Both the position numbers and the translations under genes were made by a program. 64,000 nucleotides of DNA, taken from positions 2,790,001 through 2,854,000 of the forward strand of contig NZ_JADOTY010000001.1 in assembly GCF_015751785.1 (NCBI RefSeq). The letters are read 5' to 3'. Positions 26,945 through 35,558 of the stretch are shown piece by piece. The stretch is from Micromonospora vinacea. Its GTDB lineage: Bacteria > Actinomycetota > Actinomycetes > Mycobacteriales > Micromonosporaceae. The notes beneath the pieces were generated by a model. That model had not been told where the DNA came from, did not search any database, and worked only from the letters and a program-made list of their open reading frames with translations. Each line of letters starts with the position of its first letter. Position 1 is the first letter of the stretch.

Positions 26945-28326
26945 CGAGGAAGGCCGAGAGCGGGGCCCGGGTCGATTGGGCCATCCTCGTCGCGCGGGAG
27001 TACCACCGGTGCGACTCCTTGCTCCGTTCGCCATGGGTGATCGGGGTCCCACCGGTCGGGCTCGCCATCGCCGCCACTCTGAATCCACCGATTAGGTCGA
27101 GTAGGCAGTGCGCCTGCGTGCCAATTTGCCCCATTTCCAGGGGCGCCGCCAATGGGGGACATGCCACCGACACTCCCGGATGCGCGCGGCGCGCTCGGCC
27201 GTGAGCCCGCGCCACCCGTCGGCGCTGTCCCAGCGCTACCACCGCCGATGACGCCCCCAATGGGATTCACCCGGCGGGGCGCAGTCTGACCGCTGGTAGG
27301 TTGCCCAAGGCCAAGACCGGGCGTTCCACCGATCAAGCCGCTTGGTGGCATTGGCCGAGGTGTTGGAGCCGAATTAGCCCCATTGACTCTCGGTTCCTCG
27401 GGTAATGACCGACCCGCCGGCCCACGCTGCTCAATTGGCGGCCCTAGGATCTTCGACGTGTTAGGAACGGGTCCGAGGCTCGGCGGTATTCCCATACCAG
27501 GTGGCTGGTTGGCGTGACCTATCTGTTGGACGCGTGGCAAGTCTTGGACCGCGGGGACTGGCATTGCGGTTGCCCCGCCAAGAACAGGACCAATTCCTCT
27601 TGCGATGGGCATTCGGTCGCCTGGTGGGTCGGCAAGAGAGCCGCTGGACGTCGAGATTCGCGCGGTTGTTTGAATGGGAACCGGCACGATTGGGGGAATA
27701 ATGGGGGCTGCAGCTGCTGTCGTGGTAGCAGCTTCTTCGTCGACGCGAGGGGCGGGTCGAGGGGGTGGTTTTTGGAGGGTTGCTTGGGCTTGTTGGAGTT
27801 CGCCGCTCAGGCTGAACATCATGGACCGGGCCTGCACGTTCAGCCGTTCCAATTCGCCATCAGCAACAGGCGGCTGGGTTGCCCGGTTGCCCATCACCGC
27901 TTTCGGGTCGGCGACCATCGACTCGTACGCCTGCTTCTGTTGGAACTTGGTCGCGTACTCCTCGTAGATTTTGCGGAGCGCGGCGCGGGTGGTGCCGATG
28001 GCCTGGGTTGCGGCGGAGAGCGCGGTGTAGTTCGCGGCGGCGGCGTCGTGGGTGCGTTGGACCTTGTCGATGAGTTCGTCGAGTTCGGCGAGGTACGTGC
28101 GGGAGGCGGCGCTGGTTTCGGGCGGCCATGCCTCGGCGAGTCCGCGTCGGTACTGCTGGAGGCGGCCGAGGTGGGTTTGCGCCAGGTCGCAGACCTTGCG
28201 CCAGCCGGCGACCTGCTTCCAGTGGTTGGCGGTGTCGTGGTCCTGGAGGCAGGCCCACATGCTGTTGACGTCCATGAGGTGCCAGTCGGTGAGGCCGGAG
28301 GTGCGGCCGGAGCCCCGTTCGATCAC
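26941..28326 (-). CDS. Long PPE-like type VII secretion-associated protein
   Basis: A 461-residue two-part protein. Residues 1-185 are helical and Trp/Ala-rich (MDVNSMWACL, GLAEAWPPETSAASRTYLAE), resembling the helical hairpin of WXG100/PPE-type substrates. Residues 186-410 form a low-complexity Pro/Gly/Ala/Ser-rich linker. The tail from about 415 is acidic and Trp-containing (DRWDPDHPWRTEQG, then PRDEDGPIDPGPALG). No signal peptide or membrane helix is seen. It overlaps the EspC-like gene and the mycosin gene by 4 nt each (GTGA), so all three are coupled. It is likely secreted or surface-associated. I do not recognise a named family; confidence is in the context rather than the sequence. Confidence 0.65.
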   Translation of the reverse strand: MIERGSGRTSGLTDWHLMDVNSMWACLQDHDTANHWKQVAGWRKVCDLAQTHLGRLQQYRRGLAEAWPPETSAASRTYLAELDELIDKVQRTHDAAAANYTALSAATQAIGTTRAALRKIYEEYATKFQQKQAYESMVADPKAVMGNRATQPPVADGELERLNVQARSMMFSLSGELQQAQATLQKPPPRPAPRVDEEAATTTAAAAPIIPPIVPVPIQTTARISTSSGSLADPPGDRMPIARGIGPVLGGATAMPVPAVQDLPRVQQIGHANQPPGMGIPPSLGPVPNTSKILGPPIEQRGPAGRSLPEEPRVNGANSAPTPRPMPPSGLIGGTPGLGLGQPTSGQTAPRRVNPIGGVIGGGSAGTAPTGGAGSRPSAPRASGSVGGMSPIGGAPGNGANWHAGALPTRPNRWIQSGGDGEPDRWDPDHPWRTEQGVAPVVLPRDEDGPIDPGPALGLPR

Positions 28327-28781
28327 GGCAGCACCACCGGCCCTTGGGCGTCGGGGCTGGTCGGGTCGGTCAGTGTCGGCGTCGGGCCGCCGGGGAGGAC
28401 GCTGGCCGGGTTGGCGAGGGCTCGTTGCACGTCCACCACCCGGGCGGCGGTGAAGGCGTCACTGTCGGCGTAGTGGGTGGCGACCTGATCGGCGGCGGCG
28501 GCGAGGTGGCCGGTGGCGCCTCGGACGGCGTACACCATGTCGGCGGTGGCCTGCTGCGTCTCGTGGTGGGCGTGCAGGAAGGTGACCAACTCGATGAAGG
28601 CGTCGCAGGGGTTGGGCAGCTTCGCGGACATGTCTTCGGCGATGTACGACAGGTGCGGCGCGTAGTTGCTCTCGACCTCGGCGGCGAGCCGGTCGGCGAA
28701 CTCTCTGAGCTGGCTGATGTCGGCTTCGATGCCGCCGTAACCGCGTAGCCAGGGTGCTGGCCGGTCCTCTTCGGGGATCAT
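28323..28781 (-). CDS. EspC/WXG100-like small type VII secretion substrate
   Basis: A 152-residue helical protein. The core (about 15-120) reads as two helices around an LPNP turn, followed by HYADSDAFTAARV, where YADSD fits the YxxxD/E type VII secretion signal after the second helix. The last 30 residues are Pro/Thr-rich. No WXG motif is present, so it belongs nearer to EspC-like or WXG-related targets than to classical EsxA. The ATG at 28781 has GGGAGGA upstream. It is first of three overlapping genes and probably pairs with the PPE-like product for export. No EccA-E genes occur in the window. Confidence 0.7.
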   Translation of the reverse strand: MIPEEDRPAPWLRGYGGIEADISQLREFADRLAAEVESNYAPHLSYIAEDMSAKLPNPCDAFIELVTFLHAHHETQQATADMVYAVRGATGHLAAAADQVATHYADSDAFTAARVVDVQRALANPASVLPGGPTPTLTDPTSPDAQGPVVLP

Positions 28782-28873
28782 GGATCCTCCCTACCCGTAG
28801 CGGCACCGTTTCCCTGAGTGAGGTTAACGGCTCAACGCCACCCTGGCAGCCCCCGTGCGTGGTGGGTCTCGGG

Positions 28874-29068
28874 TCAGCGGGGCAGGCCGGCGGCGCGCCA
28901 CCCACTGGAGTTGCCCGGCCGGCCGCTGCGCGCCCAGGCGGACGCGGTCGTTGGGGCGGGGGCGGTGGCCGGGCGGGTCCGGACGATGATCGCCCCCACC
29001 AGAGCGGCCAACTCCTCGGCGGTGGGCACGCCGCGGACGACCCGGAACAGCGGCTCTTCGGCAGACAT
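28874..29068 (-). CDS. accE: Acyl-CoA carboxylase epsilon subunit
   Basis: A 64-residue protein whose N-terminal VVRGVPTAEELAALVGAIIV followed by an Ala/Pro-rich linker, SAWARSGR and a terminal GWRAAGLPR is the pattern of the actinobacterial AccE epsilon subunit, which bridges the biotin carboxylase and carboxyltransferase subunits of acyl-CoA carboxylase. The ATG at 29068 has TACCCT six bases upstream and no ribosome-binding site, so it should be leaderless. AccE genes normally sit directly between accD and maf; here accD lies 7.4 kb upstream and maf 3.3 kb downstream on the same strand. The small size makes it easy to miss. Confidence 0.85.
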   Translation of the reverse strand: MSAEEPLFRVVRGVPTAEELAALVGAIIVRTRPATAPAPTTASAWARSGRPGNSSGWRAAGLPR

Positions 29069-29158
29069 GCCGCCAGGGTACGCGGCGCGAAGTTACCCGA
29101 AGCGCACAGTGGCGTGCCGGCGGTGTGAGCGTCAGCGGGTCCGGGTACCGTCTCACCG

Positions 29159-31204
29159 ATGTCGAACGCGCTTCCCCAACTCGTCGCTGACCGATACCGG
29201 CTTCTGTCGCCGCTCGGCCAGGGCGGCATGGGCCGGGTGTGGAAGGCGCGCGACGAGGTGCTGCACCGGGACGTCGCCATCAAGGAGTTGGTGCCGCCGC
29301 CCGGTCTCACCGATGAGGAACGCCGCGAGATGCGCGAGCGCTCGTTGCGGGAGGCGCGGGCCATCGCCCGACTCAACCACGCCAACGTCGTCCGCATCTT
29401 CGACGTGCTGCGCACCGACGGCGACCCGTGGATCGTCATGGAGTACGTGGCGTCGAAGTCCTTGCAGGACACTCTCGCCGAGGACGGCCCCGTGTCGGTG
29501 GCCCGCACGGTGGAGATCGGCCTGGGCGTGCTGGGCGCGCTGAGCGCCGCGCACAAGGCCGGCGTCATGCACCGCGACGTGAAGCCCGGCAACGTGTTGC
29601 TCGGCGACGACGGCCGGGTGGTGCTGACCGATTTCGGTCTCGCCACGATCCCGGGCGACCCCAACGTGACCCGCACTGGCATGGTGCTCGGCTCACCCGC
29701 GTACATCTCGCCGGAGCGGGCCCGGGACGGCACCGCCGGGCCGGAGGCCGACCTGTGGTCGCTGGGCGCGACGCTCTACGCGGCGGTCGAGGGTAAGTCG
29801 CCGTACGCCCGGCCGTCGGCGATCGGCACCCTGGCCGCGTTGGCCACCGAGCCGATTCCGCCGCCGAAGAACGCCGGTCCGCTCAAGGCCGTGCTCAATG
29901 GGCTGCTGCGCAAGGACCCGAACGAGCGCATCACCGCCGAGGTGGCGGAGCGCTTGCTGCGCCGCGCCGCCGGCAAGCGGTCGCGCGGGATTTCACTGCT
30001 CGATGGCGTACGCCGGCCTGGGCCGAACGGGCCGCGCGAGCCGCGCCTGCCTGTGGTGCCGGCCCCGCGACCGGCCGAGAGTGCGGACCGGCCGGTGTCG
30101 CCGCCGCCGGCCGCTGCCGCGACCACCTCCGCCGCCACCTCCGCTGCCGCGGCGACCCCCGCCGCCGATGCCACGCCCACGGCCGTCGTCTCCTCCGACA
30201 CCAAGGCCGCCGACCCGACCGCCCTGGTGTCGGGCGAGTCGACCGCAGAGGCGCCGGCCGAGCCGACCGCCACGATCGACCGCCCGACCGATGCCGAGCC
30301 GACGGATGCCGAGCCGACCGCGAAGGTCACGGCCGCGCCCGACACGAGCGGCGCGCCCGACACGAGCGGCGACGGTACGACGAACGTCGACGACGAGCCG
30401 ACCGTTGTCGACGGTCCGCCGGTGGCCCCGGAGCAGCGCAAGCCGACCACGCCGACGTCGCTCATGCCGCCGGTGAGCCCGGCCGGTCGTGCGGCGGTGC
30501 CGCCGTCGGATGGCACGAAGCCGAACAACACCCGACGTAACCTGCTGATCGGTGCCGTGGTCGCCCTGTTGCTGATCGGCCTCGTGGTTGTCGTGCCGAT
30601 GCTGACGAAGGACGACGACAACAAGAGCCCGCAGGCCAACCCGACCGGTGCCGCAGCGACGTCGGCGCCCGCGCCGACCTCCGCTTCCGCGCCAGCGTCG
30701 CCCACCACCGGTGCCCCGAGCCCGTCGGCCTCGGCCACTCCCTCGGCCGACCCGACCGCGCTGCCGGCCGGCTGGAAGCTGCACCGGGACCCGGAAGGCT
30801 TCGCCCTGCCGATCCCCGACGGTTGGGTGCGCCGCGACGCTGGTCGGAACACTGTCGTGTTCGACGAGAAGAACGGGCCGGGGGAGCTGCTTGTGCAGTG
30901 GACCAACACCCCGAAGAAGGACGCGTACGCCGACTGGAAGAGCATCGAGGGCGGCCGCAAGGACGAAGTTAACAACTACCAGTACCTCAGCATCGAGCGC
31001 TGCACCTTCTGGAAGACCTGCGCGGACTGGGAGTGGCTGGAGACCCGGGACGGGCAGCGGATCCACGTCCGTAACCGCGGTTTCGTGACGGCCAGCAACC
31101 GCGGTTACGCCCTGCGGTGGGAGATCGCGGAGAAGGACTGGCAGGCCAACCTGCCGAACTTCGACCGGATCGCCAAGGGTTTCGTGCCCGACCGTAAGGA
31201 CTGA
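29159..31204 (+). CDS. Membrane-anchored serine/threonine protein kinase (PknB-like)
   Basis: A 681-residue Hanks-type kinase. The kinase domain (about 12-270) has the glycine loop LGQGGMGRV, catalytic Lys42 (VAIKE), HRDVKPGN (His138-Asp140), DFG at 158-160 and SPAYISPE. A long Ala/Pro/Thr-rich linker (about 290-455) holds many potential phosphorylation sites (TAVV, TAKV and DEPT repeats). One membrane helix (about 460-480) follows and then a 170-residue extracellular part with a Ser/Pro-rich stalk and a folded C-terminal domain starting LPAGWKLHRDPEGF, with two Cys. No PASTA repeats. The ATG has TACCGT seven bases upstream. It is divergent from accE; its ligand is unknown. Confidence 0.9.
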   Translation: MSNALPQLVADRYRLLSPLGQGGMGRVWKARDEVLHRDVAIKELVPPPGLTDEERREMRERSLREARAIARLNHANVVRIFDVLRTDGDPWIVMEYVASKSLQDTLAEDGPVSVARTVEIGLGVLGALSAAHKAGVMHRDVKPGNVLLGDDGRVVLTDFGLATIPGDPNVTRTGMVLGSPAYISPERARDGTAGPEADLWSLGATLYAAVEGKSPYARPSAIGTLAALATEPIPPPKNAGPLKAVLNGLLRKDPNERITAEVAERLLRRAAGKRSRGISLLDGVRRPGPNGPREPRLPVVPAPRPAESADRPVSPPPAAAATTSAATSAAAATPAADATPTAVVSSDTKAADPTALVSGESTAEAPAEPTATIDRPTDAEPTDAEPTAKVTAAPDTSGAPDTSGDGTTNVDDEPTVVDGPPVAPEQRKPTTPTSLMPPVSPAGRAAVPPSDGTKPNNTRRNLLIGAVVALLLIGLVVVVPMLTKDDDNKSPQANPTGAAATSAPAPTSASAPASPTTGAPSPSASATPSADPTALPAGWKLHRDPEGFALPIPDGWVRRDAGRNTVVFDEKNGPGELLVQWTNTPKKDAYADWKSIEGGRKDEVNNYQYLSIERCTFWKTCADWEWLETRDGQRIHVRNRGFVTASNRGYALRWEIAEKDWQANLPNFDRIAKGFVPDRKD

Positions 31205-31269
31205 AACTCATTCGCATGACCTGCCGTCGTCGTGGGTAATTGACAGTCGACGACGGAAGGAGGCACGAC

Positions 31270-31497
31270 ATGGGTTACCGACGGAGGGACGCTCGGCCCC
31301 GGCTGGCACTGTGGATGCTCGTGGCGCTCGGCGACGCGATCCTGCTGCTGGTCAGCGCGGGGGTTTCGGTGCTCGTCGCACTGCTCGGCGTCGTGATCGT
31401 TGCCGGCTTCGGCGTGGCTGCTTGGCGGTTGACCCGCAGGGGCGCGCTGGCTCGTGAGGGTGCTGTGGTGCCGGCCCTGAGTCGGCGGCGGGCCTGA
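31270..31497 (+). CDS. Small membrane protein
   Basis: A 75-residue protein with two hydrophobic helices (about 13-30 and 32-50) between basic ends (MGYRRRDARPR and a C-terminal SRRRA). The ribosome-binding site GGAAGGAGG before the ATG is the best in the region, which supports real expression. No family is recognised. It follows the kinase gene by 65 nt and could be cotranscribed. The length and topology resemble small actinobacterial membrane proteins of unknown role. Confidence 0.6.
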   Translation: MGYRRRDARPRLALWMLVALGDAILLLVSAGVSVLVALLGVVIVAGFGVAAWRLTRRGALAREGAVVPALSRRRA

Positions 31498-31513
31498 CCC
31501 GTACCCGGTGGTG

Positions 31514-31570
31514 TGGCGGCAGCCGGACCGATTGTCGACCGTGTGGTGACCGTCGATCCCGCTGCCGCCA
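31514..31570. terminator. Hairpin between convergent genes
   Basis: TGGCGGCAGC (31514-31523) is complementary to GCTGCCGCCA (31561-31570), with a 37-nt loop that folds further. It lies between the small membrane protein gene and the convergent GH25 gene, so it may terminate both. There is no T-tract. Confidence 0.5.
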
Positions 31571-31579
31571 ACGGCCCGG

Positions 31580-32332
31580 TCAGGTGTTGTTGGCCAACGC
31601 GATCAGGCGGCTCCGGTCGCCGTTCCAGTAGTTGCGGTCCACGTTGCCGCTGATCCCGGAGACCGCGCCGGTGCTTGTGTACTGCCAGAAGCTCCATACC
31701 GACGCGCCGGCCGGCAGGGCGCCGGGGGTGCTCGACCAGCGGGCCAGCCACAGCGGGTGGTTCGCCCACGGGCCGGTCCAGCTGCCGGTGCACTGGTTCC
31801 ACCAGCTCGTGGTGGTGTAGATGACCGCGTACCGGCCGGTGCGGGAGCGGTAGGTGTTCAGGAAGTCCTGCACCCAATTGCGCATCCCGGTGGTGCTGAG
31901 CCCGTAGCAGTAGCCGCCGCTGTACGGGTTGCCCTCGATGTCGAGGGCGGCGGGCAGGGTGCGGCTGTCAGCGGACCAGGCGCCGCCATTGGAGGCCAGG
32001 TAGTTGGCCTGGGTGGAGCCGGCGGAGATGTTCGGGCGGGCGAAGTGGTACGCCCCGCGGATCACCCCGGCGTTGTACGAGTTGACGTAGTTGGCGTTGA
32101 AGTTCGGGTCCTTGTAGCTGGTGCCCTCGGTCGCCTTGATGAAGGCGAACTGGATGCCCGCGTTGCGGACGCTGGTCCAGTTGATGGTGCCCTGGTAGCG
32201 GGAGACGTCGACACCGGGTGTGGTGGCGGCGGCCGCCGGTCCGGCGGTCGCGACCAGGGCCGCCGCCGCGGTGGCGAGGACGGTGAGGCCGGCCGCGAGC
32301 GCGCGGCGCAGCGATGATGAGGTACGGGCCAT
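31580..32332 (-). CDS. Secreted GH25 family lysozyme
   Basis: A 250-residue secreted muramidase. The signal peptide (about 1-33, basic start, hydrophobic core, AAAA cleavage region) is followed directly by the GH25 domain: GVDVSRYQGTINW with the first active-site Asp, FIKATEG, GAYHFARP, and LDIEGN with the catalytic Asp-Glu, then the C-terminal FWQYTSTGAVSGI. No extra wall-binding module. GH25 enzymes cleave beta-1,4 bonds between N-acetylmuramic acid and N-acetylglucosamine. The ATG at 32332 has GGAGG upstream. A CRP-like site lies 48 nt further upstream. Confidence 0.92.
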   Translation of the reverse strand: MARTSSSLRRALAAGLTVLATAAAALVATAGPAAAATTPGVDVSRYQGTINWTSVRNAGIQFAFIKATEGTSYKDPNFNANYVNSYNAGVIRGAYHFARPNISAGSTQANYLASNGGAWSADSRTLPAALDIEGNPYSGGYCYGLSTTGMRNWVQDFLNTYRSRTGRYAVIYTTTSWWNQCTGSWTGPWANHPLWLARWSSTPGALPAGASVWSFWQYTSTGAVSGISGNVDRNYWNGDRSRLIALANNT

Positions 32333-32379
32333 GAGTGCCTCCAAGGACGTCGCTCTATCGACACCCATCTTTGGAGGTA

Positions 32380-32395
32380 AGTGCCCTAGATCACA
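32380..32395. promoter_or_regulatory. CRP/GlxR-like site upstream of GH25 lysozyme
   Basis: AGTGCCCTAGATCACA fits TGTG-N8-CACA with one mismatch. It lies 48 nt upstream of the lysozyme ATG. Perfect matches to the same pattern occur before PEP carboxykinase (41948) and the transglycosylase (52019). Binding is inferred. Confidence 0.45.
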
Positions 32396-32461
32396 AGAGT
32401 GATTGAAAAAAGCTTCATCGGCGGGCGTGAGTCGTCGTCCCGGTGGCTGAAGTGGAACGGA

Positions 32462-33007
32462 TCAGCCCAGGGCGGCCGGGTCGAGCTGCCAGCGGAACGG
32501 CTCGACGATGGTCATGGCCTCGCCTGCCTTGGCAACCTGGTCCTCGACGTAGTGCTCGCCGTCGAGCCGGTAGAGCCGCAGCGAGTGACCGTCGCCGTCC
32601 TGCTCGACCAGCAGATACCAGGGGATTCGCGCGATGGCGTAGAGCTGCATCTTGACCAGCCGGTCGGCTGCCGCATTGCCCCGCGAGACGACCTCGCAGA
32701 CCAGCACCACCTCGGCGGCCTCCACCACCGTGCCCTCGTCGTCGGTGTCCGCGACGACCACATCCGGGATGGCGATCCGATCCACCCCGAGCCGCACGTT
32801 GACCGCTGCGAAGACGACGAGGCCATCTGCCGCGCGCTCGACATGGTCGGCCAGTCGGCGTGACACCAACTGGTGGCGCTTACTCGGGACCGGGCTCAGA
32901 AGCAGGCTCCCGTCGAGCAACTCAATCCGGTCCGGGGTTTCACCGAGGGCGAAGTAGTCGGCCTCGGTCCAGAGCCCGATGTGGTGTTCCAAGGGCAACA
33001 ACCTCAT
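32462..33007 (-). CDS. Uma2 family (DUF820) restriction-endonuclease-like protein
   Basis: A 181-residue PD-(D/E)xK-fold protein of the Uma2 type. Conserved features: an N-terminal [24 protein letters not shown], the metal-binding Asp in IPDVVVAD, the E-x-K-like EVVSRGN segment (VLVCEVVS) and [18 protein letters not shown]. Uma2 proteins are abundant in cyanobacteria and actinomycetes and their function is not settled. GAGGTGA lies seven bases before the ATG at 33007. No obvious partner gene; it is an isolated gene between the lysozyme and the M50 peptidase gene. Confidence 0.85.
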   Translation of the reverse strand: MRLLPLEHHIGLWTEADYFALGETPDRIELLDGSLLLSPVPSKRHQLVSRRLADHVERAADGLVVFAAVNVRLGVDRIAIPDVVVADTDDEGTVVEAAEVVLVCEVVSRGNAAADRLVKMQLYAIARIPWYLLVEQDGDGHSLRLYRLDGEHYVEDQVAKAGEAMTIVEPFRWQLDPAALG

Positions 33008-33107
33008 CTGTAATCACCTCTGCCTTCATGACCAACCGAACCGTCTCAGGCACTACGAGCCGGTGCCTCGGGAGCGACACGGAACGCCGCCGGTAGGCTC
33101 GCGCCCC

Positions 33108-33851
33108 ATGATGTCGATCGACGGGCTGGGCGACCTGTGGGACACGCTGTTCGGCGCGCAGCCGGACCCGCCCGCGCTGCTGGTGCTGCTCACCGGGGCC
33201 GTCGCGCTGGTGGTGGTCTCCACCCGGCTGCCGTGGCGGATCGCCCGTAACGCCATCACCATCGCGCACGAGGGTGGGCACGCCCTGGTCGCCCTGCTCA
33301 CCGGCCGCAAGCTGCGGGGCATCCGGCTGCACTCGGACACGTCCGGGCTGACGCTCTCCGCCGGCCGTCCCACCGGGCCGGGCATGATCCTCACCCTGCT
33401 CGCCGGGTACGTCGCGCCGCCGCTGGTCGGGCTGGCCGGCGCCTGGCTGCTCGGCGGTAACCGGATCACCCTGCTGCTCTGGGTGGCAGTGGCGCTGCTG
33501 CTGGCCATGCTCGTCATGATCCGCAACGTCTTCGGCGTGGTGTCGCTGCTGGTCACCGGCGCGCTGGTGTTCGCCGTCTCGTGGTACGCGACGCCGCAGG
33601 TCCAGGCCGCGTTCGCGTACGCCGGGGTGTGGTTTCTGCTGCTCGGTGGGGTGCGGCCGGTGGTCGAGCTGCAACGGCTGCGTTCGCGCGGCCGGATGCC
33701 CGCCTCCGACGCCGACCAACTCGCCGGACTCACCCCGTTCCCGCCGCTCTTCTGGGTGAGCGTCTTCGCGCTCGTCAACCTGGCGGCGCTGATCGCCGGC
33801 GCGCTGCTGCTCGCCGGCCCGATCCTCGCAAGCGCCGGCCTGACGCTCTAA
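33108..33851 (+). CDS. M50 family metallopeptidase
   Basis: A 247-residue membrane protein with about five or six helices. The zinc site HEGGH (about residue 57) lies in a membrane-embedded segment AITIAHEGGHALVALLTG, as in M50B site-2-protease-like proteins; a third ligand is not obvious, though the LLAGYVAPPLVGLAG segment is the usual second conserved region. M50B proteins of this short actinobacterial type have no known substrate. The ATG at 33108 (or the adjacent one) lies eight bases after TAGGCT. Regulated intramembrane proteolysis is possible but not shown. Confidence 0.8.
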   Translation: MMSIDGLGDLWDTLFGAQPDPPALLVLLTGAVALVVVSTRLPWRIARNAITIAHEGGHALVALLTGRKLRGIRLHSDTSGLTLSAGRPTGPGMILTLLAGYVAPPLVGLAGAWLLGGNRITLLLWVAVALLLAMLVMIRNVFGVVSLLVTGALVFAVSWYATPQVQAAFAYAGVWFLLLGGVRPVVELQRLRSRGRMPASDADQLAGLTPFPPLFWVSVFALVNLAALIAGALLLAGPILASAGLTL

Positions 33852-33867
33852 CCCCGCCTCCGCCCGG

Positions 33868-33942
33868 GTCGATCAAGGAGTTGTGGTGGGCCGCGAAAGC
33901 CGCAATACCCCCGCAGCCAGGCACCACAACTCCATGATCGAC
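33868..33942. repeat. Palindromic intergenic repeat, family A copy 3
   Basis: Arms at 33868-33888 and 33922-33942 (21 bp, one mismatch) with a 33-nt spacer. It follows the M50 gene stop by 16 bases and precedes panE on the same strand, so here only one transcript would be terminated by it. Confidence 0.9.
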
Positions 33943-34011
33943 GGTGGGAGGGGTGGCGGGAGGGGCGGGAGGGGCACGGGCTGGAGAGGTGTGGGCGGGC
34001 AGAATGAGGCC

Positions 34012-34995
34012 ATGCGATACGTGATCATCGGGGCGGGCGCGGTCGGCGGGACGATCGGCGTACGGCTGGCCCAGACCGACCGGGACGTGACACTGGTGGC
34101 CCGCGGCGCCCACCTGGACGCGATCCGCACGCGGGGTCTGACAGTGCGGCAGCCCGACGGTGCGGTCACCGCCCGGCTCGCGGCGGTGGACGGGCCCACT
34201 GACCAGCCGCTGCCAGCGGACACCGTGCTGGTCCTCACCGTGAAGTCGCAGGACACCGCCGGAGCGTTGGCCGCCTGGGTGGACGCGCCGGTGGTCGGCG
34301 GCGGCACGGCGGGCGAACGTCTGCCGCTGGTGACCGCGCAGAACGGGGTGGCCAACGAGCGGGCCGCGCTGCGCCTCTTCGCCGACGTTCACGCGGTCTG
34401 TGTCTGGCTGCCGGCCACCCACCTGGAACCGGGCGTGGTGGTCGCCAACGGCTACCCGCATCCCGGGATGCTCCACATCGGGCGGTACCCAGGGGGCGCC
34501 GACGACACCGACCGGGCGATCGCCGCCGACCTGACCGCCGCCGGTTTCGTCGCCCCGGTCCGCACCGATGTGCTGCGCTGGAAGTACGGCAAGCTGCTCA
34601 GCAACCTTGGCAACGGCCTCCAGGCGCTGCTCGGCGGGGACATCCCGGACGCGCTGGTGGAGCAGGTACGCGCCGAGGGCGTCGCCGTGCTCGCCGCCGC
34701 CGGCATCGCGCACACCTCGCCGGAGGAGGAGAAGGCCGAACGCGGCGACCTGGTCGGGCAGCGTCCGGTCGGCGGCGAGGCCCGCTCCGGCGGCTCCACC
34801 TGGCAGAGCCTGGCCCGGGGTACCGGCTCCACCGAGGTCGACCACCTCAACGGCGAGATCGCGCTGCTCGGTCGGCTGCACGGCGTACCGACGCCGGTCA
34901 ACGTCGCCGTGCAGCGGGCCGTACGCCGGGCGGTCCGGGAGCGGATCGCGGCCGGCGCGTTCCCGCTCGCCGAGTTGCAGAAGATGATCGCCTGA
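34012..34995 (+). CDS. 2-dehydropantoate 2-reductase family protein
   Basis: A 327-residue ketopantoate reductase-fold protein. The Rossmann motif is IIGAGAVGGTIGVRLAQ (residues 5-21), the substrate-domain sequence WKYGKLLSNLGNGLQALLG contains the catalytic Lys, and the C-terminal GSTEVDHLNGEIALLGRLHG is the conserved region with the Glu/Asn substrate contacts. Family members reduce ketopantoate to pantoate with NADPH for pantothenate/CoA synthesis, but paralogues with other 2-keto acid substrates exist. The usual pan operon genes are not adjacent, so I leave the symbol empty. Start chosen at the ATG before the Rossmann strand. Confidence 0.85.
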   Translation: MRYVIIGAGAVGGTIGVRLAQTDRDVTLVARGAHLDAIRTRGLTVRQPDGAVTARLAAVDGPTDQPLPADTVLVLTVKSQDTAGALAAWVDAPVVGGGTAGERLPLVTAQNGVANERAALRLFADVHAVCVWLPATHLEPGVVVANGYPHPGMLHIGRYPGGADDTDRAIAADLTAAGFVAPVRTDVLRWKYGKLLSNLGNGLQALLGGDIPDALVEQVRAEGVAVLAAAGIAHTSPEEEKAERGDLVGQRPVGGEARSGGSTWQSLARGTGSTEVDHLNGEIALLGRLHGVPTPVNVAVQRAVRRAVRERIAAGAFPLAELQKMIA

Positions 34996-35057
34996 CCGGG
35001 GCAACCGACGACCCTGCCCGGTGCGTGTTCCCAGCGACCGACACGGGGAGGTAGCGG

Positions 35058-35558
35058 GTGCCGGACGTCGACGGGTTCGACGAGTTCTACCGGGGGAGTC
35101 GGCAACGACTCCTCGGGTTCGTCTACGCCCTCACCGGCGATCGGGGAGAGGCGCAGGACGCCGTGCAGGAGGCGTACGTCCGGGCGTGGCAGCGTTGGTC
35201 GACGGTCAGCGAGTACGACGACCCGGAGGCGTGGGTGCGGGTGGTGGCCAGCCGGATCGCTGTCAGCCGGTGGCGCAGCCTACGCAGCCGTGCCCGCGCC
35301 TACCTGCGACACGGAGCTACCGAGACCGTTCCCGGGCCGGGAACCGACACCGTCGCGGTGGTCGCCGCCCTGCGTCGACTACCCGAGGAGCAACGCGTCG
35401 CCATCGCCCTCTACTACCTGGTGGGTATGCCGGTCGCCGAGGTCGCGCGGGAGACCGCGGCCCCGGTGGGCACCGTCAAGGCCCGTCTCTCCCGGGGGCG
35501 CACTGCGCTCGCCGGCCTGCTCGCCGTCTCTGACCTGGAGGAGGCAACCGATGCGTGA
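35058..35558 (+). CDS. ECF RNA polymerase sigma factor (SigE family)
   Basis: A 166-residue group 4 sigma factor. Region 2 occupies about 8-75 (FDEFYRGSRQRLLGFVYALTGDRGEAQDAVQEAYVRAWQRW) and region 4 about 100-150 (LRRLPEEQRVAIALYYLVGMPVAEVARETAAPVGTVKARLSRGR). This is the actinobacterial SigE-type ECF subgroup. The GTG has GGGGAGG upstream. The 3' end overlaps the next gene by 8 nt, and that gene encodes a single-pass membrane protein that may be its regulator. Target promoters are not known. Confidence 0.9.
   Translation: MPDVDGFDEFYRGSRQRLLGFVYALTGDRGEAQDAVQEAYVRAWQRWSTVSEYDDPEAWVRVVASRIAVSRWRSLRSRARAYLRHGATETVPGPGTDTVAVVAALRRLPEEQRVAIALYYLVGMPVAEVARETAAPVGTVKARLSRGRTALAGLLAVSDLEEATDA

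Noticed and set aside
25811..28781. A complete type VII secretion system
   Set aside because: No EccB, EccC, EccD or EccE-like protein is encoded anywhere in the window.
32333..32461. c-di-AMP riboswitch upstream of the GH25 lysozyme
   Set aside because: The 129-nt gap is too short and lacks the conserved core; a CRP-like site is the only regulatory signal I can support.
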